A stretch of 64,000 nucleotides of DNA, from positions 62,001 through 126,000 of the forward strand of contig NZ_FRAD01000006.1 of the NCBI RefSeq assembly GCF_900142225.1, read 5' to 3'. Shown here one piece after another: positions 8,698 through 17,434 of this stretch. How positions within the stretch are numbered: position 1 is the stretch's first letter; every line of letters begins with the position of its first letter. This stretch comes from Hathewaya proteolytica DSM 3090 (GTDB lineage: Bacteria > Bacillota > Clostridia > Clostridiales > Clostridiaceae). Position numbers and translations under genes: made by a program. Below the pieces are notes generated by a model. That model was given only the letters and a program-made list of their open reading frames with translations. It had not been told where the DNA came from and made no database searches.

Positions 8698-8875
8698 ATA
8701 GAATTACCTCCTTATTAAAACTCGTGTACCCAGGGCTCAAAGCCCCTGATACACTACATTTCTTGTTCGAGTACTATGAGTACTATTAATTAGATAGACG
8801 AGTTATCTATGAAATTTTTATTTGTACATATAATACCACATACAGCTCATTAAAAAAATAACTTTCTTGGTCTTA

Positions 8876-9463
8876 TCACTCTCCAAGTACAATCCACCTC
8901 TCCCCATCATAATCCTCATACTTTTCCGTAGTCACATTCTGCTCATAGTAAACACCCAGAAGTCTTTTAATATCCGAATTATCAGCTCTTCTGGTAGTAA
9001 ATCCTTGGTCTTTTAAACTCTTTTCAATCCTTGAAAGATAAGGAAATACATCCGATTCCTTTTCATTCTTAAGCCTAATAATAATTAGAAACTCACGAGC
9101 TGTAGCCATCTGCACCTGCATCCTATCAAGATTAGTACTGTCTTGCTGCAAAAGTTTACGGATAACAGGATTTTGCTCTGTATCCATTCTTCTTTTTAAA
9201 TACTGCTTATTATCATCAAAGTTTTCTTTTGAATTAAGGCATAGCATTTCAATTTCAGCAATCCCCTTAAGTACTGTCATAAGTGCATAGATCCTTGCAC
9301 TTACACTTGATTCAGATAGTACAGATATATTGGTTGGATGGATAATAAAATACACTAGCTCTCCATAAGGAGTCTTTAGACTATAATCTGTGATTTCATC
9401 AATACCAATCAGTTCTCTAGTAGATTGCTTTTGTCTTTCTTTTTGTTTCTGTTTTCTGCTCAC
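8876..9463 (-). CDS. Conjugal transfer accessory protein between PrgI-like and VirB4
   Basis: A 195-residue hydrophilic protein starting with a basic stretch (SRKQKQKERQKQ) and then an alpha/beta domain. In related elements a protein of this size sits between the PrgI/VirB3-like and VirB4 genes and may correspond to a detached VirB4 N-terminal domain; that equivalence is inference. I choose GTG at 9463 because GGAGG lies eight bases upstream; an in-frame ATG at 9478 overlaps that site. It directly follows the PrgI-like gene and is now cut off from virB4 by the inserted cargo genes. Confidence 0.6.
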   Translation of the reverse strand: MSRKQKQKERQKQSTRELIGIDEITDYSLKTPYGELVYFIIHPTNISVLSESSVSARIYALMTVLKGIAEIEMLCLNSKENFDDNKQYLKRRMDTEQNPVIRKLLQQDSTNLDRMQVQMATAREFLIIIRLKNEKESDVFPYLSRIEKSLKDQGFTTRRADNSDIKRLLGVYYEQNVTTEKYEDYDGERWIVLGE

Positions 9464-9465
9464 TC

Positions 9466-9723
9466 CTATAACCTCCATTCAAATATCTGCTGTTTTAAAA
9501 GAAAAAAGACACAGGCATAGCGAATGAAATTCAGTATGCTTGTGTCTTCAAACTGTATGGTTAAAAATGTATATACTGCTGTTATTACAATAGGTGGCAT
9601 GAAGTTAAGCTGTGCTAAAGCAAATACAGAAATAAGAAGTCCTATTCCAATGATGCCAATATCTTTTAATTCCCACAGCCACAGAGTTGCCTTAGCCTTT
9701 AAATTATCAGGATACATATACAT
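9466..9723 (-). CDS. PrgI-like (VirB3-type) membrane protein
   Basis: An 85-residue protein with two closely spaced membrane segments at about residues 20-60, separated by a short turn, and a family-like start (MYMYPDNLKAKATLWLWELKD). PrgI-type proteins take the VirB3 position in Gram-positive type IV secretion systems, next to VirB4. It is spaced 3 bp from the methyltransferase C-terminal frame upstream and about as close to the accessory gene downstream. Confidence 0.75.
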   Translation of the reverse strand: MYMYPDNLKAKATLWLWELKDIGIIGIGLLISVFALAQLNFMPPIVITAVYTFLTIQFEDTSILNFIRYACVFFLLKQQIFEWRL

Positions 9724-9726
9724 TGT

Positions 9727-11148
9727 CTATTCCTCCATTTTTTCTTTAAATTTTCTTAAAAAATAAGCAATCCCCCGCATAATAAAATCTACACAAGGGA
9801 TTGCTACACTATTGCCAAGCGCCTTATATCTCGCACTATCAGATGATTTTTCTATTTTCGTCCACCCATCGGGAAATCCTTGAAGTCTTTCGCATTCCAT
9901 TGGTGTTAGTCTTCGTACAAGATTCTTAGTAGTTACAAGGTTTTCACTTCCTCCTCCATTATCTCCACCTTCAGCTCGAAGTGTTGCACAACCTTCTTTA
10001 TAATTAGCAAATTCTGATTGTCCAAACATCATTTTCTCACAGTCTACAATGCATTTATCTTGACTGACATATTGGTTTCCATTGCCCTTTTCATCCCCCA
10101 CACATAATGCCCCTACTGTATCTTGATAAGTCTTAGGTGGATAACAAACAGCATGAATATCACTGGTCGTAAGAGTATAACTAATATTTTCTTGAAATCC
10201 GCATCCATTTCCACCATTATGATCTTGTCTATCAATAGTATTTCCCGCAATACAATAACTGTCTGAATCAATTGGTTTTGATACTAGTGGTACATTATTT
10301 CCTCCTGTTCCATAGGTAGCTGCTATTGTTGGAGCTACCTCAAGGGGGCCATTATATCTACAGTCTTTTGCATGATTATCAAATAGAACAGATTTATTAT
10401 TGCCACTTGTTTCAGCTGCTGAAGCAATAGCGGAACAAAGATCAATACATATTTCCGCACCACCTTGCTGTGTTGCCATGACTATAGGTTGATTTCCTCC
10501 CATGCTGGCTCTTAGTGTAGATGTGATATTCTCTGTTATATCCATTCGGTCTCCACCCTGATCATTTAAACATATCATGGGTTCTGTAACAAATGTCTGC
10601 ATCTGCATATTTTGAGTTGCCATCAAAGCTCCTGAAATTCCATTTAAGTCTATGCCCTCATTTCGTTGATTGATATGGTATGCTTTGTATTCGGTAACCA
10701 TATTGTCATTGGAATCTTCCTCTGTTCCTTCAGCTTCCCCTTGAATTTCTAAAGCTATTTTTAATTGTTTAGGTAGTTCCTTTTCTCTTGCTCTAGCTCT
10801 TCTGAGTATTCCCAAACAAGCTGTCTTGCTCAAATAATATTTTGGGTGCGGTGTGTCCTCCAAAATCTGCGACAAGAAAGATTCTTTTACGTCTTTGGGG
10901 GACACCCCAGTATTGAGCATCGAGAACTCTCCAAGCAATGGTGAATTCATATCCCAATATGCACCCAACAGATTTCCATATCCCTCCCGGAGGTCTAGGT
11001 ATAGATATGCTGCTGTCTGCAATTCTTGTGGTTTCTTCAAGGACCGCATGGAAGTCTTCTCCGTTTGTACTTGAGAATGCTCCGGGGACATTTTCCCAAA
11101 CGAAGTATCGAGGTCTGATAAGGTGATTTGCCTTTCCTCTTCTTGCAT
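9727..11148 (-). CDS. Cytosine-5 DNA methyltransferase, C-terminal part (motifs IX-X) in a second frame
   Basis: An open frame of 473 codons, +1 relative to the catalytic frame and overlapping it by 356 bp. It holds C5-methylase motif IX (RRLTPMECERLQGFP, from residue 412) and motif X (ALGNSVAIP, GNSV at 445-448). Between them and the N-terminus are Gly/Asn-rich repeats resembling target-recognition loops. Within the overlap this frame also reads like a known phage/ICE segment (KYYLSKTACLGILRRA), so both frames may be coding. An ATG at 11148 has GAGGTGG five bases upstream, giving a possible separate subunit, as in the two-subunit M.AquI. A +1 frameshift fusion is the alternative. Which bases are translated at the N-terminus is uncertain. 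Confidence 0.7.
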   Translation of the reverse strand: MQEEERQITLSDLDTSFGKMSPEHSQVQTEKTSMRSLKKPQELQTAAYLYLDLREGYGNLLGAYWDMNSPLLGEFSMLNTGVSPKDVKESFLSQILEDTPHPKYYLSKTACLGILRRARAREKELPKQLKIALEIQGEAEGTEEDSNDNMVTEYKAYHINQRNEGIDLNGISGALMATQNMQMQTFVTEPMICLNDQGGDRMDITENITSTLRASMGGNQPIVMATQQGGAEICIDLCSAIASAAETSGNNKSVLFDNHAKDCRYNGPLEVAPTIAATYGTGGNNVPLVSKPIDSDSYCIAGNTIDRQDHNGGNGCGFQENISYTLTTSDIHAVCYPPKTYQDTVGALCVGDEKGNGNQYVSQDKCIVDCEKMMFGQSEFANYKEGCATLRAEGGDNGGGSENLVTTKNLVRRLTPMECERLQGFPDGWTKIEKSSDSARYKALGNSVAIPCVDFIMRGIAYFLRKFKEKMEE

Positions 11149-11464
11149 CTGCCCACCTCATTTCCTTTGTTATTCTTATCTGCTCCATAAATAATCCTGA
11201 ACGCTCACCAGCAAACCCTGCCCTTGCACCTGCAACAGATAAGTCTTGGCATGGTGAACCACCTGTAATGATGTCGACAGGAGGCAATTCTTCCCCTTTT
11301 AATTTTGTAATGTCGCCAACATGGAGCATGTCAGGGAATCTTATTTTAGTCACCTCAATGGGAAAGGTTTCAATTTCGCTTGCCCATATAGGAATAATTC
11401 CATTATGAACAGCAGCAAGAGGAAATCCTCCAATCCCATCAAAAAGACTCCCCAAGGTAATCAT
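10793..11464 (-). CDS. Cytosine-5 DNA methyltransferase, catalytic part (motifs I-VIII)
   Basis: A 223-residue polypeptide with C5-methylase motif I (FDGIGGF, 8-14), motif IV with the catalytic Cys72 (GGSPCQDLS), motif VI (ENV, 124-126) and motif VIII (QRRKRIFLV, from 190). It stops soon after motif VIII, before the target-recognition domain and motifs IX-X, which continue in the overlapping +1 frame (9727-11148). By itself it should be inactive; activity needs a second subunit or frameshifting. The ATG overlaps the stop of the upstream DUF4406-like gene by four bases. It may protect element DNA or modify it for entry into new hosts. Confidence 0.85.
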   Translation of the reverse strand: MITLGSLFDGIGGFPLAAVHNGIIPIWASEIETFPIEVTKIRFPDMLHVGDITKLKGEELPPVDIITGGSPCQDLSVAGARAGFAGERSGLFMEQIRITKEMRWADARRGKANHLIRPRYFVWENVPGAFSSTNGEDFHAVLEETTRIADSSISIPRPPGGIWKSVGCILGYEFTIAWRVLDAQYWGVPQRRKRIFLVADFGGHTAPKILFEQDSLFGNTQKS

Positions 11465-11817
11465 CTATCCATCCTCATACAAAATATAGTCTCTTCTTCT
11501 ATTTCAAAATCTAGCTTCATTATTCTCTTTATAGGAATGCCTATCCCTCTAGCAAACTCAATCTCCTCAAACATTCCTTTAGAAATATGGTCACCAAATG
11601 CCCATAGTTCATCACATTTTGACAAAAACTCTTTTCCTATATTAATTCCCAACCTTCTTTCTTCTGGATTATTATCATCTAAAATCTGAGGGTAAAGAAG
11701 ATGGGGACAAAAAAAGGCATTGCCTTCGTTTAATACATATCGGCAAGCCTGTTTCGCATATTCTATATTTTTTTTATTATCTCCTGCATAAGGAGATGCA
11801 ACATATATTAGTTTCAT
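11461..11817 (-). CDS. DUF4406/DUF7768-like nucleoside deoxyribosyltransferase-fold protein
   Basis: A 118-residue protein starting MKLIYVASPYAGD, with PHLLYPQILD, IGKEFLSKCDELWAFG and GMFEEIEFARGIGIP, the pattern of the DUF4406/DUF7768 group related to nucleoside 2-deoxyribosyltransferases. These occur widely in phages and ICEs; substrates are mostly unknown. It overlaps the methylase start by ATGA, so the two are translationally coupled, perhaps linking nucleotide metabolism to DNA modification, which is inference. Confidence 0.7.
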   Translation of the reverse strand: MKLIYVASPYAGDNKKNIEYAKQACRYVLNEGNAFFCPHLLYPQILDDNNPEERRLGINIGKEFLSKCDELWAFGDHISKGMFEEIEFARGIGIPIKRIMKLDFEIEEETIFCMRMDR

Positions 11818-11837
11818 TAAATCCTCTCTTTCTATTT

Positions 11838-12707
11838 TTATTTTGGTACTGCTTGTATTATAGTTTTAGTTGTGTTTACAGCTGCCTGTGCTGTATAAAC
11901 TGCGCTCATTACATTGGCACGAGTAGATGTATCAAGTCCAAATGCTCCAGCAATCCGTGGTACTTCTCCTGCCGATAACATCAAACCTAATCCGAGCAAT
12001 GCATGATCTTTTACTACCATAAGTCCTGCAGTTAATATGGTTGCTTGAAGAAATGTAGTAAGGCACAAACCGATTATTTGCTTGCACCACTGAATAAAGC
12101 CATCAATGTAACCACGAGGAACAGAAAACATATATAAACTTCCAACTGCTATTTGTATAAGTAAAATTCCTCCCCTTTTTAGGTTTGCAAAAAATACTTT
12201 AATCACTGCATAACCCATTAAGATAATAATAAACAGAGCCATAAATGGACTTGTTATCATAGAAATTCCACCGAATATTCCTGAGCTGCCAACACTCGTA
12301 ACATCTCCTATGTTATTTAACTCTCCAATAATAGATGTTGCAAGTCCATTAATTCCACTACCATACCCTGTGATACCAGCAGTTAAGCTTGCTTGTAAAC
12401 TGACAGAAAGCTTATATAATTCAATAGGTACTGTATTGAAGAGACTGACTGCCATAAAACCCTTAATCGCATTTAAAGCTGCATCCTTAATGCTCCCTCT
12501 ACCATATTGATACTCTATCCCTGTTTCAAAACATGACACTACAAGTCCTGTTCCATAGAGTGACCAAGCAAGGTAAGAGAAGAACAGAACAATTGACTGT
12601 ACCCAGCTCATCTCAAAAAGTTCTACTCCCATATTCCCCATTTGAGCAAAGAAGTCGGCCAGAAATCCTACCAGCTGACCATAAAACCAATTTATAATTT
12701 GATCCAT
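11838..12707 (-). CDS. VirB6/TrbL-like conjugal transfer membrane protein
   Basis: A 289-residue protein with about six hydrophobic segments, including SIVLFFSYLAWSLYGTGLVV, a Gly-rich central loop, and TSPFMALFIIILMGYAVI. This matches the VirB6/TrbL-like proteins of clostridial elements (the CD1112-type family). VirB6 forms the inner-membrane channel of the type IV secretion system. The chosen ATG (12707) has AGGGGATGT upstream; an in-frame extension to 12749 lacks such a site. A terminator hairpin precedes the gene (12763-12793). Confidence 0.8.
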   Translation of the reverse strand: MDQIINWFYGQLVGFLADFFAQMGNMGVELFEMSWVQSIVLFFSYLAWSLYGTGLVVSCFETGIEYQYGRGSIKDAALNAIKGFMAVSLFNTVPIELYKLSVSLQASLTAGITGYGSGINGLATSIIGELNNIGDVTSVGSSGIFGGISMITSPFMALFIIILMGYAVIKVFFANLKRGGILLIQIAVGSLYMFSVPRGYIDGFIQWCKQIIGLCLTTFLQATILTAGLMVVKDHALLGLGLMLSAGEVPRIAGAFGLDTSTRANVMSAVYTAQAAVNTTKTIIQAVPK

Positions 12708-12762
12708 TACATCCCCTAAGAGAAAATCCCAGATAAATATTTTTATCACCTCTTTTCACAAC

Positions 12763-12793
12763 AAAAAAACACATCTTCTTTATGTGATGTGTT
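12763..12793 (-). terminator. Intrinsic terminator between VirB2-like and VirB6-like genes
   Basis: Minus strand AACACATC...GATGTGTT stem of seven to eight pairs followed by seven T residues. Partial read-through would give more pilin-like protein than channel protein. Confidence 0.7.
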
Positions 12794-12811
12794 AGATTAA
12801 CGCTAAGTTTT

Positions 12812-13153
12812 CTACATCCCCAAAATCGTCCAAATGTATGCTGGTGCTGTTAAAGTAAATACCAAGCAGGCAAATAAAATCGCCGGAGCTGCCCATTCAA
12901 ATTGTCCATGCTTCCTATAATCAAAATAAGCAGTACCCAGCTTTGCAAAGAAGAATACTGCTAAAACAAGGTCAATTGCTGGGAATACAACCTTATTCAC
13001 AACGGTTTTTATCTGTTCTGATGCATCACTCCAAGTATCTTCAATTGCCCCTGCAACATCTCCTGTACCTGAAGCTAATGCTGTAGTGCTAAACATAAAT
13101 ATGCCAATCAGCACCATGCACATTGTTAGTGCAACTTTCTTATTTATCTTCAT
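12812..13153 (-). CDS. VirB2-like small membrane protein (DUF3852-type)
   Basis: A 113-residue protein with an N-terminal signal segment (ALTMCMVLIGIFMFSTTALA, cleavable after ALA), then two hydrophobic segments separated by a short charged loop (YFDYRKHGQFEW). That layout matches VirB2/TrbC-type pilins and the DUF3852 family of clostridial ICEs. The ATG at 13153 has GGTGG five bases upstream. It lies between the exported 564-residue protein and VirB6, with a terminator immediately downstream. Pilin role is inferred from topology and position. Confidence 0.7.
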   Translation of the reverse strand: MKINKKVALTMCMVLIGIFMFSTTALASGTGDVAGAIEDTWSDASEQIKTVVNKVVFPAIDLVLAVFFFAKLGTAYFDYRKHGQFEWAAPAILFACLVFTLTAPAYIWTILGM

Positions 13154-13180
13154 AAAATCCACCTTTCTTTTCTGTATTAT

Positions 13181-14872
13181 TTAAGGATTTAAGGGTGCTA
13201 TGTGCCAGTCTTGCCACAAGTTCCCCTTTATTGTTAATGTGTCTGTAAGATTCATGGAGAGCATTCCATCAGGAGTCCATGCATCTATAAGCCAAGTGTT
13301 CACTGTATAAGACCCATCTGGCATCCATATTGGGGTAAAATGTGTACGATTCTTATAAGTGGAATAATTGTTTTTCTTAAACTCAAACCTTGCATTTGAA
13401 CCACCAGAAGTACGTTCTAACAATCTCCAGTAGGTTTCATAGCAAAATTCTGGGAAATAGGAAACAGCATTTTGAGCATACGTTATAGCTGAACTTTGAT
13501 TAGTACTCACATTTCCAGCCACTGTTTGATTGATTCCATATCCACTTTTAAAAATACTTCCACTAGCAGTAGGATTCTTACTATCATTTTTAATACTCAT
13601 ATCACCTGAGAGCTTCGCTGTATATTGGTCAAGGTCAAACTCCCACCAACCATGGTCACACCAATATCCCGAGTCCTCTCCTGTACTATGCCACACCCAA
13701 TATGCCCTCCACCAAGGACTCCATATACTCCAATTTGCATTTGTCTTCTCTGCTCTGTTTGGAACAGAGGAATAAGAAAAAGAGTCATTTCTATCATCAG
13801 CAACAGGATTTGGTGGTGGGTTTTTATCTAAATCAATAATCTTAACATTAATAATTGATTTCGTAGTGCTGCCCGGTCCATTCACTATTACATCTATTAC
13901 CATATCTTGTTCCGTATCGGGAGTTGTCCACTTCACCCATGCAAGCTGGGAGTCGCCACTTGGGTAATATACATTCCCAACATTATAGGTTCTTCCATCA
14001 ATAATAAAGCTTACACGAGTGCGTCTGTCAGGATCAGACTGTCCTCCACTAATCATAACGGAAGTGATTACCTCTGTATTTACTCTATATTCATAATCAT
14101 AGGCATTTATAATTGGTGGTTCAGGTTGTTCCGCAAATCGCACGATACCAAGCCCAAGTGAGGATTTTATATCTACATTAGTAGCTGGTGTTGTAGTACT
14201 GCCACTCCATGCTGGGTATCCCAAGTCTCCTACCTCGAGAAACATAGCAAGAGGCAAGTTTTTATGAGACAAAGACACCATCTTTCTTCTAAGCAATCCA
14301 CTTAATTGTTCATCATACATAGCTGCTTCCGTTGCAGTGGTAGCTATCATAACTCCTTGAAATGTGTAATATGCCATTGGTTCTAAAAGTAATTTATAAT
14401 CCCCACCAATTAGAACATCAAAATCCATTCCTGTTATTGATGCAATTGATCGGATAACTTGCTCATCTGTAAAATAGCTCTTTATGGCTTCTATATTGCT
14501 ACTGCCATTCGTACTCACTATTCTTGGCATTTCTTGTGCAGGATTTACAAAGGTATAGCTTTGTCCACTAGGAGAAATGGCTCTACCTCCGTTATAACTT
14601 AACTTGCTAACTTTTCCAAAATGCAGACGAACATTAGTAGGCGATTTGTTTGTTAAATCAATAGGGGTAGTTACTACAGCATGATCACTGGCACGAACCA
14701 CAGTTACACGCACACCATCATAACCTGGAGACCATTTATCTGTACTTGTTCCATCTCCCATACCTCCACCACCTGAATCTATATTTCCATCTCCAACTGC
14801 AAATACAGTAATGGGCACCATTAAGCTAACTAACATCATAAATATCAAAAATATTTTAAATATATTTTTCAT
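13181..14872 (-). CDS. Large secreted protein of the conjugation/pilus region
   Basis: A 564-residue protein with a clear signal peptide (MKNIFKIFLIFMMLVS..., cleavage near VFA-VG at about 27). The mature part is Gly/Ser/Thr/Asn-rich, beta-structured and Trp-rich near the middle (WSIWSPWWRAYWVWHS), which suggests an extracellular beta-sandwich or adhesin-like protein. I do not recognise a named family. The start at 14872 has GGAGAGC upstream; an extension to 14899 would run into the preceding terminator. Position between the pilus genes and VirB2-like gene suggests a surface role in mating-pair contact. Confidence 0.65.
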   Translation of the reverse strand: MKNIFKIFLIFMMLVSLMVPITVFAVGDGNIDSGGGGMGDGTSTDKWSPGYDGVRVTVVRASDHAVVTTPIDLTNKSPTNVRLHFGKVSKLSYNGGRAISPSGQSYTFVNPAQEMPRIVSTNGSSNIEAIKSYFTDEQVIRSIASITGMDFDVLIGGDYKLLLEPMAYYTFQGVMIATTATEAAMYDEQLSGLLRRKMVSLSHKNLPLAMFLEVGDLGYPAWSGSTTTPATNVDIKSSLGLGIVRFAEQPEPPIINAYDYEYRVNTEVITSVMISGGQSDPDRRTRVSFIIDGRTYNVGNVYYPSGDSQLAWVKWTTPDTEQDMVIDVIVNGPGSTTKSIINVKIIDLDKNPPPNPVADDRNDSFSYSSVPNRAEKTNANWSIWSPWWRAYWVWHSTGEDSGYWCDHGWWEFDLDQYTAKLSGDMSIKNDSKNPTASGSIFKSGYGINQTVAGNVSTNQSSAITYAQNAVSYFPEFCYETYWRLLERTSGGSNARFEFKKNNYSTYKNRTHFTPIWMPDGSYTVNTWLIDAWTPDGMLSMNLTDTLTIKGNLWQDWHIAPLNP

Positions 14873-14885
14873 CTGCTCTCCTTTC

Positions 14886-14917
14886 TGAAAAAAAAACACT
14901 ACATCTCTGCAGTGTTT
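14886..14917 (-). terminator. Intrinsic terminator downstream of the DUF6550 gene
   Basis: Minus strand AAACACT...AGTGTTT stem followed by a run of T residues. It sits between the DUF6550-like gene and the large secreted protein, and supports the internal start of the latter. Confidence 0.65.
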
Positions 14918-14934
14918 TTCATTGCTATTTATAT

Positions 14935-15498
14935 TTAATCCATATTTCCTATCTTATTTCCATTCTCATACATATCTTCAGCTGCAGTACCTTGACCTTC
15001 CCCTACATCATCAATCCAGCCAAATCCAGGTACATAAATCTTTCCATTATTAGTATCTCCACCTTGCGGTTCATCATTACTTTTCGGTGTTTCCGTAGGT
15101 TTCTCCACCTTGTCATGAGCTATAGGTTCAGGTGTTGTTTCTACTTTCTCACCATTTGGTTTCTGTGTTGGATCTGTAAGCTGTTCCTTTGTAGGCTCTT
15201 TCGGTTTTTCTACATCTCCTTGAATGGTTTGCTCAGTGCCTGTATCTATCGCACCATTATCTATCGTTTCCGTATCTGGAATCTCTATTTCTGGCACTAT
15301 AATTTCATCTTCTTTTTCTTCAATTACAGGTTTTTCTACTATGATATCATTCGTTTCTACGCTTTGATTTGGCAGTACTGCATCCTCTATGGGTTCTTTT
15401 TTTAACTGATTTGTTATTAAAGCTATAAGTATTACACTGATTATTAAACCACTTGCTACAATTAGTCTTCTTTTGGTCTTATCATTTATATTGTTCAT
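14935..15498 (-). CDS. DUF6550-like membrane-anchored protein
   Basis: A 187-residue protein with one N-terminal membrane segment (RLIVASGLIISVILIALI, about 12-29), a long Pro/Glu/Thr/Lys-rich stalk, and a short conserved end (KIYVPGFGWIDDVGEGQG...YENGNKIG). This matches the DUF6550 family of clostridial ICEs. The topology suggests an extracytoplasmic stalk crossing the wall, possibly part of the pilus or transfer channel. Function unproven. Confidence 0.7.
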   Translation of the reverse strand: MNNINDKTKRRLIVASGLIISVILIALITNQLKKEPIEDAVLPNQSVETNDIIVEKPVIEEKEDEIIVPEIEIPDTETIDNGAIDTGTEQTIQGDVEKPKEPTKEQLTDPTQKPNGEKVETTPEPIAHDKVEKPTETPKSNDEPQGGDTNNGKIYVPGFGWIDDVGEGQGTAAEDMYENGNKIGNMD

Positions 15499-15594
15499 AG
15501 GTTTCTGCCTCCTTATTAATCTTAATTATCTGTTTCTTTCAAGCTACAAACTACCACAAGATTTCCTGAAAGTCTATTAAATTCTTCAAATCTT

Positions 15595-16140
15595 TCAAAA
15601 CTTAGGTGTATAGCCTGCGCTTGTCTTTATTTTCATCTTCATACTTGGAAGAAGTCTACCTCCAAAAGATACTGGTACTTCAAGCACTATGCTGCTATCT
15701 GCCTCAAATCTTGAATCTGATCTGTCCCCTGAAGCTAAAGGAGCATTCCTTATATCTACTTCTAAATTCCATATTTTAAACTCTATTTTTCCTTCTGATG
15801 TGGTCTTAACATGATATCCACTTTTCCTAATTAATCCAAGAATTGTATCTAGTCTATCATAAATTTCTCCGTAATCAAGAGATTCTTCAAAGTCATCTGC
15901 CATAGGCTGATATCCTCCTGAATACCCTTCACGAACTCCATGATATACATCATCATAATTGTCATTAACAGTAGAAATCACTGCATCTTGAACAGCATCA
16001 CGCACACCTTGTGCTATGATCATGAGCCTAAAATATTCTGATACTCCTGTAAAAATCATTACAAGGCACAAAGTCACTGCAACAATAAGTGGAAAGGAAC
16101 TACCTTTTTTATCGGTTAATATTCTTTTTATTTTATGCAA
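15595..16140 (-). CDS. TadE/TadG-like pseudopilin
   Basis: A 181-residue protein with a short basic leader ending DKKGSSFPLIV and one hydrophobic helix (about residues 18-40), followed by a periplasm-like domain. This is the layout of TadE/TadF-type minor pilins: a type IV-like leader with Gly before the hydrophobic stretch, processed by a prepilin peptidase. I place the start at TTG 16140, which has AGGTG seven bases upstream; an in-frame TTG at 16158 lacks a ribosome site. Next to the DUF4320 gene in the Tad cluster. Confidence 0.65.
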   Translation of the reverse strand: MHKIKRILTDKKGSSFPLIVAVTLCLVMIFTGVSEYFRLMIIAQGVRDAVQDAVISTVNDNYDDVYHGVREGYSGGYQPMADDFEESLDYGEIYDRLDTILGLIRKSGYHVKTTSEGKIEFKIWNLEVDIRNAPLASGDRSDSRFEADSSIVLEVPVSFGGRLLPSMKMKIKTSAGYTPKF

Positions 16141-16148
16141 GATTTCAC

Positions 16149-16544
16149 CTACTTCCAATATACTTCTGATTTCCCAGCGGCATCAGCTCTTAAGGTAACA
16201 GGAAAGGAATCAAATCCTCCAAACAGACCTATATTTGTTTCAAGGGTAACGGTAACACTTATCTCTTCATTTAGCTGAATTCTTCCCGACTTTGACCATT
16301 TAACTGTTGGTGTAATACCTGTTTTCTCTCGAAGTAAAAGTTCCCTGTTAGAAGTTTCAGATCCTACCCTTCCTGAAATTTCTGCTTCCCTTACAAGCTC
16401 TGTAGCAAAGGTATCTACGTGTTGTTTTATGATATAAGCTGGAAATACTCTCACTGCGAGGGCAATAACAAGCATGGCGCAAAGCACAAGAATTGCAACA
16501 TCTATATATCCTTCACCTTGCTTTGATTTTAAGATTTTTAACAC
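16149..16544 (-). CDS. DUF4320 family pseudopilin
   Basis: A 131-residue protein whose N-terminus KSKQGEGYIDVAILVL is a short basic leader plus hydrophobic helix. The GEGYID block is also present in the main pilin candidate (22027-22257), so both are probably processed by the prepilin peptidase encoded in the same cluster. The C-terminal part is a small beta-rich domain. GTG start with AGGAGGTG. DUF4320 proteins accompany Tad-like clusters in clostridial ICEs; a minor pilin role is inferred. Confidence 0.7.
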   Translation of the reverse strand: MLKILKSKQGEGYIDVAILVLCAMLVIALAVRVFPAYIIKQHVDTFATELVREAEISGRVGSETSNRELLLREKTGITPTVKWSKSGRIQLNEEISVTVTLETNIGLFGGFDSFPVTLRADAAGKSEVYWK

Positions 16545-16555
16545 ATAGACACCTC

Positions 16556-17428
16556 CTAGAACATTCCACTAAGGGAATGTATAATTTCATATACAATGAT
16601 GGCCATATAGGTCATCAAGAAACACATAAGCATTACAAAGGAAAACACTCGAATCTTAGGTGGTATCTTCATTGCCTGTGCCTTTAACCTTTGAAGCTCA
16701 AGTTGTTTCATATCATGGGAGAGCATTTGAAAATACATGGACCCATCATCTCCACGAAGAACACCAATTAACCCTCTCGTTATATCCGATAGCATCGGTG
16801 AATTAATCCTTGCCTCAAACCTTGTAAGTGCTGCCTCATAGGAAGAGGAGCGCATATCTGCTGTTAAGATATCTAGCTCATCGGCAAATTCCTCTCCTGC
16901 ATTTTTTTTATAGTTTTCTATCATAGATAAAACATCCCTACTTGCCTTTAACTCCTGAGTAATGGTTGCTACAAATCTTGGCAGTTCTACTTCAATTTTT
17001 TCTTTCTTTATCTTTAATATCTCATCTGCTTTACGAATTTCTTTAAAATATATGATAATGCTTAAAAACATAAGTATCGGTGCAATGAGTGGAAGTATCA
17101 TAAGGCAAGGGATAATTAGAATTGCAATTATTCCCGACTTTAATATTGCTGATGAAATAAACTCTTCAGGAGTAAAATTCATTCCAGCAGCATTTAATGT
17201 ATTTTTCATTCTGCTTTTTTTATACTCATCCATTGGAATATACTTAGCAAGCTTCACTGCCCATCCCATAAGAAGTGCATCTACAGTTTTGGCTTTTTCT
17301 TTTCCCTGTTTACCAGCAGATAACATAGCCTTTTGTGTTGCAATGTTTGGCAGTTTCAGCAAATCAGCAGAAATTAGAAACAGTCCAATGGCAAGCAGTA
17401 TACCAAATGTAAAGATTAAAATTGTCAT
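16556..17428 (-). CDS. tadC: TadC-like pilus platform protein
   Basis: A 290-residue membrane protein with an N-terminal hydrophobic segment, a paired segment near 95-125, a cytoplasmic type II secretion F-type domain (about 145-260) and C-terminal membrane helices. That is the TadC topology. With TadB it forms the inner-membrane platform of the type IVc pilus. Six bases separate its start from the tadB stop, and AGGAGG-like sequence precedes the ATG, so it belongs to the same operon. Confidence 0.8.
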   Translation of the reverse strand: MTILIFTFGILLAIGLFLISADLLKLPNIATQKAMLSAGKQGKEKAKTVDALLMGWAVKLAKYIPMDEYKKSRMKNTLNAAGMNFTPEEFISSAILKSGIIAILIIPCLMILPLIAPILMFLSIIIYFKEIRKADEILKIKKEKIEVELPRFVATITQELKASRDVLSMIENYKKNAGEEFADELDILTADMRSSSYEAALTRFEARINSPMLSDITRGLIGVLRGDDGSMYFQMLSHDMKQLELQRLKAQAMKIPPKIRVFSFVMLMCFLMTYMAIIVYEIIHSLSGMF

Positions 17429-17434
17429 ATTCGG

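Noticed and set aside
10793..11148. Simple sequencing frameshift in the C5 methylase
   Set aside because: Not excluded, but both frames read like conserved protein over about 200 bp, which a single error would not produce.
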